Source of the DNA: an uncultured Verrucomicrobiota bacterium
GTDB taxonomy: Bacteria; Verrucomicrobiota; Verrucomicrobiia; Limisphaerales; UBA9464
Length of the DNA: 5,333 nucleotides
Reading direction: 5' to 3'
Assembly (NCBI GenBank): GCA_903930165.1
Contig: CAIYXO010000250.1
Location: 1-5,333, forward strand
The position numbers and the translations under genes are program-made. Within the stretch, counting starts at the first letter, position 1. The number at the start of each line of letters is the position of its first letter. Below the pieces are notes generated by a model. It saw only the letters and a list, made by a program, of their open reading frames with translations, did no database searches and was not told the origin of the DNA. Shown here piece after piece: positions 1 to 5,333 of the stretch.

Positions 1-597
1 GCCTTGAACCGCAACGAGACCAACCAGTCCCGGCGGATCGCCATCCAGGACCGGATCACCAAGATGTGGCAGCGGACCAGTTCGGGCCTGAATCCCTGGC
101 CGGCCGTGGCCTTCCTGAGCGCCTTCGAGCGCATTCCCGTCGACTCCACCGCGCGGGCGGTCATCCAGGGCGTCCTCTACGAGTATCCCAATCCCCCGAG
201 GTGGTCGGCCGCACGGGACCTGAGCGGTGACCCGACCGTGGAGCGGATCGAGGCGGATGGCCGTAACCACGCCCGCTATTCCCAACCGCTGGGGAAGCGG
301 CCGGTGTTCCCGTTCCAATGGGCCGAGTCCGGCACCTGGCTCCAGGGGGGCAAGGACGAACCGGTGATGCATCCCGGCGTGGATCTCCTGCTGCCGTATT
401 GGATCGGCCGCGACGTGGCGGTGACGCCCAGCGAAGACTCGGTCGCGCCGCTCGACCTGAAGCTGCGTCCGCCGACCGGCCCGGGCGGCAAGACCAACTC
501 CACGCCGTCCACCAACGCGCCGCGACGGCTCGGTCCCACGCCTCGCGCTCCCAATGGCGCATCGACTGGCGCGTCGAACGCCCCGGTGCGCCGTTGA
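1..597 (+). CDS. 3' part of a gene of unknown function (5' end outside window)
   Basis: The frame is open from the first base and ends at TGA 595-597, giving 198 residues of what is probably a longer protein. The first usable start, TTG at 4, has no room for a ribosome site, so I treat the gene as truncated by the window edge. High G/C at third codon positions and a sensible amino-acid mix support real coding down to about residue 150. Residues 23-60 look helical (WQRTSSGLNPWPAVAFLSAF). Residues 106-137 are rich in aromatic residues and Gly, including FQWAES, TWLQGG and MHPGVDLLLPYWIGR. The last 45 or so residues are a Pro/Thr/Ser/Asn/Ala/Arg-rich low-complexity tail, probably disordered. I do not recognise the family. 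A helix-rich, carbohydrate-active type of fold is possible, but that is only an impression. The next gene lies on the same strand about 200 bases downstream. Confidence 0.7.
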   Translation, partial: ALNRNETNQSRRIAIQDRITKMWQRTSSGLNPWPAVAFLSAFERIPVDSTARAVIQGVLYEYPNPPRWSAARDLSGDPTVERIEADGRNHARYSQPLGKRPVFPFQWAESGTWLQGGKDEPVMHPGVDLLLPYWIGRDVAVTPSEDSVAPLDLKLRPPTGPGGKTNSTPSTNAPRRLGPTPRAPNGASTGASNAPVRR

Positions 598-784
598 GGC
601 CGTTTGGGTGTGTCGCCGAGACGCCTATGGCAGCGGTCTGAAGGGAATCGGGCTCGACCCCGCGGCAAACCCCTCTTGGCCAATGGGTCACGGCATCTCC
701 ACGACCCGCAGCGACTGCCGCTCCCAGGGATTGTCGGTGGACATGGGCGCCGCATGCTCATCGCCTTGTTTTCTGCCGGCTGAT

Positions 785-788
785 GAGG
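785..788 (+). promoter_or_regulatory. possible ribosome binding site (GAGG) deciding the start of the secreted protein
   Basis: GAGG lies 9 bases upstream of ATG 798. The longer alternative start, ATG 783, has no purine-rich site before it (TTTTCTGCCGGCTG precedes it), and a third in-frame ATG occurs at 807. The motif is only four bases long, so this is weak evidence that favours 798. Confidence 0.35.
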
Positions 789-797
789 CTGGCGGCA

Positions 798-2114
798 ATG
801 TTACACATGCTTCTGCCATCAGGGCTTCGCCGTTCGCTGATCCTGGGTTTGCTCGCCTGCCTCCAGATGTATTCGGTCCTCGGCGACGCCGTGGATGATG
901 CGCTCGTCCAGTGGGGTGAGAGCGGTCCTGTGGAGCGCCTTGCGGTGGTTCGCAAGGAGGTCGATCCGGTCGACCAGTACTCCCGCGCGCGTTTGGTCCT
1001 TGGGCTCCACGGATGGACGAACCGGGTCACCCACACCCACGGCCTCGTGCTGGAAGCCTCCGGAACCGGGGTGAACTCCTGGTGGGTTGCCCAGACGAAC
1101 GAGAGCGTGGCATTGGCCGTCGCACGGCGGACCCCCATCGTCTATCCCCTTCCTCAAGACTGGAGTAGTCCGTTCAACTCCGCCCCCCGGATCCTTTATG
1201 CGGAACGGTTCCTGGCGGATGGCACCCGGCAGTCGCTTGGTTCGCCGGATTGGGATCAGCCCCGGTTCTTCATGTTCCGCTTCGAATACAGCGGCTCGAT
1301 GTCCTGGCTCGACGGCTGGCTGGAGGTCTCCCGGAAGAACGGGGAATGGTCGGGCCGCAACGGCAGTTCGACCTCCGTGGTCGGCGGACCGTCGATCCCC
1401 GGAATTGACTCCTGGACGTTTCCCTTCACCTCGGACCCTCCGACGGAGGTCCGGAACCTGGACCTCGATCGGGATGGCTTGGTGGATTTCGTTTCCGTCG
1501 GCCGCTACTCCGGGCCGCAGATCGTCATCAGCTTCGGGATCTTCAATTGGATCCGCGAGCTCGTGCCTGTCGGGGAATCGGCAATCCTTTCGAATCCGGT
1601 GCGATCGGCCCGCGGAGAAGCCGTCGAGGTTCATGTAGGAAGCGCCTGGTCCACCAATGCGGTCGAGCTCGCGACCTGGACCCGACAGGTCGACCGGTTC
1701 GGCGGATTTTCCCGGGTCACCGGCCCCTTCGCCGCCAGCGGCGACATGGGTGTCCGCATCGCTTCCACGAACGGAACGCGTTTCGGCTGGGTCCATTGGA
1801 GCACCAACCGGATCGTCAACCCTTCCAACAACCGGACCGGGCTCGCCTGGGTTCCGACGGAGTCCAAGGTCGGCTGGGGCGACCAGTCGGTGATGACCGG
1901 CGAGGGTATCGGAACCGGCCCGTTCCGGATGGAACGCATGGCCGGGGGCCGCTTCCGCCTGCGTTGGCTGCCGGCTCCCGGCGAGCGGTTGGAGAAATGG
2001 ATCCCCGGGGATCCCCAAGGTTGGCAGCCGTTCCAGCCCGAGGCTTCCGACTCCCACACCTTCGACGCTCCCGACCCCCACGCCCTGTTCCGAATCCGGT
2101 CCACGGGCAACTGA
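798..2114 (+). CDS. secreted protein of unknown function with a DxDxDGxxD calcium-type loop
   Basis: This is a 438-residue protein if it starts at ATG 798, chosen for the GAGG site 9 bases upstream. ATG 783 would add five residues. The N-terminus is a typical Sec signal peptide: a basic stretch (SGLRRS), a hydrophobic core at about residues 13-29, then SVLGDA, with cleavage likely near residue 30. LLAC inside the core is a poor lipobox match, so a lipoprotein is less likely. The mature part is rich in Trp, Gly, Ser and Asn and looks mainly beta. DLDRDGLVDF places Asp at 222, 224, 226 and 230, the calcium-loop spacing seen in FG-GAP/VCBS and dockerin-type repeats, but there is only one copy. 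The last 55 residues (RFRLRWLPAPGERLEKW ... ALFRIRS) resemble the short C-terminal beta segment common on exported Verrucomicrobiota proteins. No catalytic motif was recognised. The gene converges on the metallohydrolase gene across a 116-base gap. Confidence 0.8.
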   Translation: MLHMLLPSGLRRSLILGLLACLQMYSVLGDAVDDALVQWGESGPVERLAVVRKEVDPVDQYSRARLVLGLHGWTNRVTHTHGLVLEASGTGVNSWWVAQTNESVALAVARRTPIVYPLPQDWSSPFNSAPRILYAERFLADGTRQSLGSPDWDQPRFFMFRFEYSGSMSWLDGWLEVSRKNGEWSGRNGSSTSVVGGPSIPGIDSWTFPFTSDPPTEVRNLDLDRDGLVDFVSVGRYSGPQIVISFGIFNWIRELVPVGESAILSNPVRSARGEAVEVHVGSAWSTNAVELATWTRQVDRFGGFSRVTGPFAASGDMGVRIASTNGTRFGWVHWSTNRIVNPSNNRTGLAWVPTESKVGWGDQSVMTGEGIGTGPFRMERMAGGRFRLRWLPAPGERLEKWIPGDPQGWQPFQPEASDSHTFDAPDPHALFRIRSTGN

Positions 2115-2138
2115 AACGTTCCCGCGGCCTCGGGATGC

Positions 2139-2174
2139 ACGGCCCGGGAATCCGCCAGGCGGATCCCGGGCCGT
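2139..2174. terminator. GC-rich stem-loop between convergent genes, candidate bidirectional terminator
   Basis: ACGGCCCGGGA (2139-2149) pairs perfectly with TCCCGGGCCGT (2164-2174). Above it, after a single bulged A (2150), TCCGC (2151-2155) pairs with GCGGA (2159-2163) around a 3-base loop. That makes 16 base pairs in all. It lies 24 bases after the stop of the secreted-protein gene and 56 bases after the metallohydrolase stop on the other strand, a typical place for a shared terminator. Neither side carries a clear T-run, so it is not a textbook intrinsic terminator. It could instead be a 3'-end stabiliser. Confidence 0.55.
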
Positions 2175-2230
2175 TGTGCCATCCAGGCAGGCCCTTTCCT
2201 TCGTCCGCCGCCGCCTCGGGCACCGCCGGC

Positions 2231-4477
2231 CTACTCGGCCGACTCCGTGAGCCGTCGACGGTACTCGGCCCGGGCGTGGTCGTAGGCCGCCACCGCGCGC
2301 TCCCGCTCCTCGCCGCGGAAGATCCGCTGCTTCTGGCTCCAACACTGTTCCACCGAGTCGAGGCACCACTGGATCGAACGCCGCTCACGGATCGGCTTGC
2401 CGCCGACCTCGACGAAGATCGGATTGGTGTGGGAGCTGGGCAGGATGCGGATCGCATACCAGCCGCTGCGCCGCACCGTGTGCCGAAACTGGACCGGCCG
2501 CACCGTTCCGTCGGCCGCGAGGACCGAGCGGGCCACGGAGGCCCCGTTCTCCAGCAGCTCGACTTCGACGTTGCGCGTGCCGGTCAGGCGGGCCCGTTCG
2601 AGATGCCAGTAGGGCTTGTCGCTGAAGCGGCGGTTCCGCAGGTCCTCCGAAGTCGTCTCGTCGAGCCGGGCCGCCACGTCGACGTGGAACGTCAACGGAC
2701 CTGCAGCGGTCAGCTTCAGCTCGGATCCGTTCTCACCCATCACCACGCCGTCGGCGCGGAAGTCCATCAGGTGGCTCCGGCCGTCGCCCACGTAGTTGCG
2801 TCCGGCGCGGATTCCCTCGCACCAGTCCTCGTAGCTCCACTTCGCCGGCAGCTTCACGTAGCTGCGTCCCAGGCCCACGCGCTCGCCGTAGATGCAGGGG
2901 AAGTCGGTCTCGCCGCTGATGCGGGTCCGGTAGCCCGCGTTCAGCGAGTGGTACCAGATGTTCAGTTCCCAGGCGTAGGGCGTGTCCACCGTGCTCATGA
3001 AATCCACCGCCGGCACCGGCTTGCCGTCCGGACCGGGGACGAGGTGGGTGACGTCCACGATGTACTCGTTCGCGCCGATGCCGTTGAACGGCGGGATGCG
3101 GTAGGTGGGGAGTTCCGGGGTGTCGAGCTCGAGTCCCCAACCGCTGTGTGCGGGACCCGCCAACGCGCCCTGCGCCTTCGCCCAACGCAGCGTGTCGAGC
3201 CCGAGCTTCGGCCAATGGTGCTTCGAGGTGCCGCCCGGATACATCTGCTCCCGCAGCCGCAGCAGGCAGAGGTGCCCCGACTCGTGCGAACCGAAGCCGC
3301 TCACCTCGACGTCATACCGCAGCAGGTAGGGCCAGCGGCTGACCTTGTCGTCGACGCCGGTGAAGAACTGCTTCTGGTAGTCGAAGCACGGTCCCCAGGT
3401 GAGGTTCGCACCGATCTTGAGGTCCTCGCCCAGCACGTGGCGCATCATGTCCGGCGCGTGCACGCCTTCGGTCGGCTTCTCGTAGTGGGCGCAGCCGGCG
3501 GCGTGGATGTGGTGGTCCCCGGAGATCCAGCCGCGCAGCGAGGGATCGATCCATCGCCGGACCTGGAAGTCCCAGCGGTTCGTCCCGGCCTTCACCTCGA
3601 CCTCGCGCCGCTCGGTCAGCGATTCGGGGCCGCGCGAGAACTCGACGGTGTAGCGTCCGGCCGCGAGGCGCAGCGACTCGCCGTCGTTGCGGTACACCTG
3701 CGGGTGGAAGAAGAAGTCCGGCGCCAGCCGTTTCGCCTGGGACGGAAAAACATGGCCGTGACGATCCGTGACCAGCAACGCCGCGGTCGTCGGATTGCCG
3801 TTCTCGTCGCGCAGGCCGAGTTCCACCGGGAAGGCCGGCTCGCAGGTGAACAGGGTGTCCACCTCGCTGCGGAACCCGAGGTCCTGCGTGCCTTGGCCCA
3901 CGTCGAAGACCAGCTTCGCCTCACGGCGTCCCGCATCGCGGGAGTAGAGCTGGAGAAGGCGATACTCGACCGGGAGCCCACCGAGGTTCGGGATCAGGGG
4001 TTGGCCCTGGACCATGTTCAGGTCGAGCCAGCGGTCCGCGACCATCGGCTCCGGGGATCCGTGCAGTTGGGCCGCCTGTGGACTCCGGACCCGAAGAGCC
4101 GAGGTGGTCCCGGCCTCGTTGTGCACCTTCACCAGGAACGTCGTCCAGCCGCCCTCGACCAGACGCGGTTTGGCGTCGCCCGCCTGCGCCTTCACCCGCA
4201 TCTCCGGGGTCACATGCACGAACTGCAGGACATGGGCGTCGAGGATCTCCTGCACCTTCCGCGACGCGGCTCCGGGCGACGGTTCCTTCAACGCCGCTTC
4301 CAATCCGGCTTTCTCGGACGAAGGCAACGGGGCGCCAACGGTGTCCAACGCCTCGACCACCCGTTGCACCTGTGCCGCAAACGGCTGCCAGTCCGGGACG
4401 GTCACCAGCGGAACATCGGCAAGGCCCCATGCCGCAAAGGCGGTCGTGAAGGCGAGGATCGGGATGGATCGTTTCAT
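2231..4477 (-). CDS. exported CehA/McbA-like PHP-domain metallohydrolase
   Basis: The product is a 748-residue predicted periplasmic or extracellular metal-dependent hydrolase. Residues 1-20 (MKRSIPILAFTTAFAAWGLA) form a signal peptide with cleavage near LA/DV. Residues about 22-310 are a beta-rich N-terminal region. The PHP-type domain at about 315-545 shows the metal-ligand motifs in order: GDHHIH (320-325), H331, E391 in the DVEVSG strand, H398 and H402 (GSHESGHL), H444 (GPAHSG), and D525 (SGETDFP). The end of the domain lacks the histidine of the usual GSDxH motif, having proline at 527. Residues about 546-748 hold a further beta region and a charged helical tail. This layout matches exported PHP proteins annotated as CehA/McbA family, named after a carbaryl hydrolase. 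The natural substrate here is unknown; ester, phosphoester or amide hydrolysis are all possible. ATG 4477 gives a clean signal peptide, but no Shine-Dalgarno site precedes it. Upstream on the same strand lie the hexamer foldback and the pseudopilin-like gene. Confidence 0.93.
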   Translation of the reverse strand: MKRSIPILAFTTAFAAWGLADVPLVTVPDWQPFAAQVQRVVEALDTVGAPLPSSEKAGLEAALKEPSPGAASRKVQEILDAHVLQFVHVTPEMRVKAQAGDAKPRLVEGGWTTFLVKVHNEAGTTSALRVRSPQAAQLHGSPEPMVADRWLDLNMVQGQPLIPNLGGLPVEYRLLQLYSRDAGRREAKLVFDVGQGTQDLGFRSEVDTLFTCEPAFPVELGLRDENGNPTTAALLVTDRHGHVFPSQAKRLAPDFFFHPQVYRNDGESLRLAAGRYTVEFSRGPESLTERREVEVKAGTNRWDFQVRRWIDPSLRGWISGDHHIHAAGCAHYEKPTEGVHAPDMMRHVLGEDLKIGANLTWGPCFDYQKQFFTGVDDKVSRWPYLLRYDVEVSGFGSHESGHLCLLRLREQMYPGGTSKHHWPKLGLDTLRWAKAQGALAGPAHSGWGLELDTPELPTYRIPPFNGIGANEYIVDVTHLVPGPDGKPVPAVDFMSTVDTPYAWELNIWYHSLNAGYRTRISGETDFPCIYGERVGLGRSYVKLPAKWSYEDWCEGIRAGRNYVGDGRSHLMDFRADGVVMGENGSELKLTAAGPLTFHVDVAARLDETTSEDLRNRRFSDKPYWHLERARLTGTRNVEVELLENGASVARSVLAADGTVRPVQFRHTVRRSGWYAIRILPSSHTNPIFVEVGGKPIRERRSIQWCLDSVEQCWSQKQRIFRGEERERAVAAYDHARAEYRRRLTESAE

Positions 4478-4493
4478 GGGAAGGCGGTCGCTG

Positions 4494-4514
4494 GGGTCAG
4501 CCGGATCGGGTCAG
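4494..4514. repeat. 7-base direct repeat GGGTCAG, period 14, upstream of the metallohydrolase start
   Basis: GGGTCAG occurs at 4494-4500 and again at 4508-4514, separated by 7 bases. On the coding strand of the metallohydrolase gene it reads CTGACCC twice, 17 to 37 bases before the ATG. The repeat is certain. A role as an operator or activator site is only a guess, and a 7-base match can arise by chance in GC-rich DNA. Confidence 0.4.
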
Positions 4515-4577
4515 AATCGAGATCTCAATCTCACTCTTAATCTTAATCCTAATCTTAATCTTAATCTTCCTCCCAAT
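4512..4577 (+). repeat. left hexamer array, about 11 units of CTTAAT type
   Basis: Eleven consecutive in-phase hexamers start with C and end with T. Four are exactly CTTAAT (4536, 4542, 4554, 4560). The others are variants: CAGAAT, CGAGAT, CTCAAT, CTCACT, CCTAAT, CTTCCT and CCCAAT. The variants lie at the two ends plus CCTAAT in the middle, as expected for an array that decays from its edges. The stretch is AT-rich in a GC-rich region and does not code for protein: the plus-strand reading gives only an Asn-Leu dipeptide run. It forms the left arm of the foldback with the array at 4602-4649. Confidence 0.85.
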
Positions 4578-4649
4578 CAGGAGTTCAGAATCCTCTAGGG
4601 ACTAAGAGTAAGAGTAAGTTTAAGATTAAGATTAAGAGTAAGAGTAAGA
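4529..4649. repeat. large imperfect inverted repeat (foldback) built from hexamer arrays
   Basis: Bases 4529-4574, aligned with the reverse complement of 4604-4649, match at 38 of 46 positions by hand count. The 29-base centre (4575-4603) contains a smaller dyad, AGGA at 4579-4582 with TCCT at 4591-4594, and TCCC at 4571-4574 can also pair with GGGA at 4598-4601. Four of the eight mismatches would be G-U wobbles in a transcript of the minus strand, the direction of both flanking genes, but C-A mismatches in a plus-strand transcript. The foldback begins 14 bases after the pseudopilin stop codon and ends about 50 bases before the metallohydrolase ATG. It could be a 3' RNA structure, a transcription attenuator, a REP-like or MITE-like element, or a simple-repeat expansion. 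There is no T-run of the classical terminator type. Confidence 0.8.
4602..4649 (-). repeat. right hexamer array, 8 units of KTAAGA type
   Basis: Eight uninterrupted hexamers read CTAAGA, GTAAGA, GTAAGT, TTAAGA (three times), GTAAGA and GTAAGA. On the minus strand they read as TCTTAC/TCTTAA units, the same unit type as the left array in opposite orientation. The order is nearly symmetrical, with GTAAGA units flanking a TTAAGA core. Every unit keeps TAAG at positions 2-5, so variation is confined to the first and last base. Confidence 0.9.
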
Positions 4650-4663
4650 CCCATTGGAATCCG

Positions 4664-5333
4664 TCAGTTGCTCATCGCGCGGTTGGTGCGGTAGGTGTCG
4701 GTGACGGCCCAGAGGTTCAGGGGATACAGCGCGCCGCGATAGCGCATGTAGCGCGCGCTGCCGTCGGCGAAGGCGTAGTTGGCGCCGCCGCCCTTGGAGC
4801 GTTCCCCGTTGGTCCCGTGACGGTCGCGCATGATCTGGTCCACGTCGTTGCCGGTGCCCTCCAGCATGTCCATGTAGAAGTGGTTCGAGTTCGTCCGCTT
4901 CTCGCCGAGGACGATCGTCAGGCTGGGCTCGGTCAGGGCGGACTCCGGCACCGAACGTCCGGTCATCTGGTTGATGTCGCGGATCCCGGCCCGGATCAGG
5001 AAGTAGTCGTTCCAACCGTTGATGATGTAGCTGCGTAGCGACCCGTCGGGTTCCGGATTCCGGGTCGCGGGATTGATGGTCACCCGCCGACGGTCCGCGG
5101 GGCATTTCAGCAGGGCCAGGTTCTGGTAGTAGGGCTTGAGCTGGTGCGGCCAGCGCTGCGTATCACGCCTCTGCGGAAAAAGCCCGCGGTGGTCGTCGGC
5201 GTACATGGCATGTCCCAGGGAGATCTGGCGCAGTCCGCTGAGGCACTGGACGGAGGAGGCCTTCTCCTTCGCCCGTCCCAAGGCCGGCAGGAGCATCCCG
5301 GCGAGGATCGCGATGATGGCGACCACCACCAGC
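4664..5333 (-). CDS. pseudopilin-like protein with prepilin-type N-terminal helix (5' end outside window)
   Basis: The frame is open to the window edge and ends at TGA 4666-4664, giving 222 visible residues. It opens in the middle of the type IV pilin/type II secretion signature: LVVVAIIAILAGMLLPALGR is what normally follows the cleavage site in ...FTLIEL. Probably 10-30 N-terminal residues are missing, so the GTG at 5329 is not the real start. After the membrane helix comes a globular domain with the RQISLGHAMYADDHRGLFP segment typical of Verrucomicrobiota and Planctomycetota pseudopilin-like proteins (related to DUF1559 / H-X9-DG proteins). Near the C-terminus is GGGANYAFADGSARY, with FADG at bases 4760-4771, then NLWAVTDTYR. 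The preceding His (codon 4817-4819) is 17 residues before the DG instead of the usual 9. The protein is expected to be processed by a prepilin peptidase and held at the inner membrane. Its specific role is unknown; such genes occur in many copies per genome. It lies on the same strand as the metallohydrolase gene, 186 bases upstream of it. Confidence 0.92.
   Translation of the reverse strand, partial: LVVVAIIAILAGMLLPALGRAKEKASSVQCLSGLRQISLGHAMYADDHRGLFPQRRDTQRWPHQLKPYYQNLALLKCPADRRRVTINPATRNPEPDGSLRSYIINGWNDYFLIRAGIRDINQMTGRSVPESALTEPSLTIVLGEKRTNSNHFYMDMLEGTGNDVDQIMRDRHGTNGERSKGGGANYAFADGSARYMRYRGALYPLNLWAVTDTYRTNRAMSN

Noticed and set aside
688..744. An 18-residue minus-strand reading, MSTDNPWERQSLRVVEMP, in the gap before the secreted-protein gene
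   Set aside because: The amino-acid mix looks protein-like, but it is too short to support and has no clear ribosome site or conservation evidence.
731..760. A sigma-70-like promoter before the secreted-protein gene (TTGTCG with a downstream box)
   Set aside because: There is no acceptable -10 hexamer at 16-18 bases' distance, so the match is too weak to report.
161..761. Two overlapping minus-strand frames (161-691 and 276-761) opposite the first gene
   Set aside because: Both are Arg/Pro/Ser-rich and lie antisense to the better plus-strand frame, with no motif or convincing start region.
819..2369. A 516-codon open frame on the minus strand opposite the secreted-protein gene
   Set aside because: The composition is Arg/Gly/Pro-rich with no recognisable motif. 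The plus-strand frame has a signal peptide, a calcium-type loop and a sensible composition, so this is its shadow.
4512..4530. Terminal inverted repeats and target duplication that would make the foldback a mobile element
   Set aside because: I saw no convincing short direct repeat immediately outside both arms. GTCAG occurs on both sides, but not at matching distances from the arms.
1547..4540. A 997-codon open frame on the plus strand running through the end of the secreted-protein gene and opposite the whole metallohydrolase gene
   Set aside because: Its product is Arg/Gly/Pro/Val-rich with no domain logic, and it lies antisense to a gene with clear PHP motifs and a signal peptide. Long antisense frames are expected in GC-rich DNA with G/C-ending codons.
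4512..4598. An Asn-Leu dipeptide run at the end of a plus-strand frame (4014-4598), possibly a repetitive peptide
   Set aside because: It is only the translation of the hexamer repeat. The frame upstream of it is antisense to the metallohydrolase gene.
4512..4649. The repeat region as a CRISPR array
   Set aside because: The units are 6 bases long and contiguous, with no spacers and no cas genes in view.

Overview
The window is a GC-rich bacterial chromosome segment whose gene content fits Verrucomicrobiota (possibly a Limisphaerales/Pedosphaera-like lineage), inferred from protein style only. The clues are a pseudopilin-like protein with a FADG motif near its C-terminus, an exported PHP-type (CehA/McbA-like) metallohydrolase, and an exported protein ending in a short beta-rich segment of the kind common in this phylum. 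No rRNA, tRNA, CRISPR or transposase gene is visible.

Layout: bases 1-597 (+) hold the 3' part of a gene that begins outside the window, of unknown function. After about 200 bases without a recognisable gene, 798-2114 (+) encodes a secreted protein of unknown function with a DxDxDGxxD calcium-binding-type loop. It converges on a 748-residue exported PHP metallohydrolase at 2231-4477 (-). The 116-base gap between the two stop codons carries a strong GC-rich stem-loop that could end transcription from both sides. A pseudopilin-like gene lies at 4664-5333 (-) and is cut at its 5' end by the window edge.

The most unusual part is the 186-base gap between the pseudopilin-like gene and the metallohydrolase gene. 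It holds two AT-rich hexamer arrays in opposite orientation: about 11 units of CTTAAT type at 4512-4577, and 8 units of KTAAGA type at 4602-4649. Together they form a near-continuous foldback with arms of about 46 bases and a 29-base centre, in otherwise GC-rich DNA. The foldback starts 14 bases after the pseudopilin stop codon. A 7-base direct repeat with 14-base period sits between it and the metallohydrolase start.

Three of the four proteins have export-type N-termini: two signal peptides and one pilin-like helix. This suggests cell-envelope or extracellular functions, but nothing shows that the four genes act in one pathway. The two minus-strand genes could be co-transcribed through the foldback, or the foldback could separate them. 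The sequence alone does not decide.
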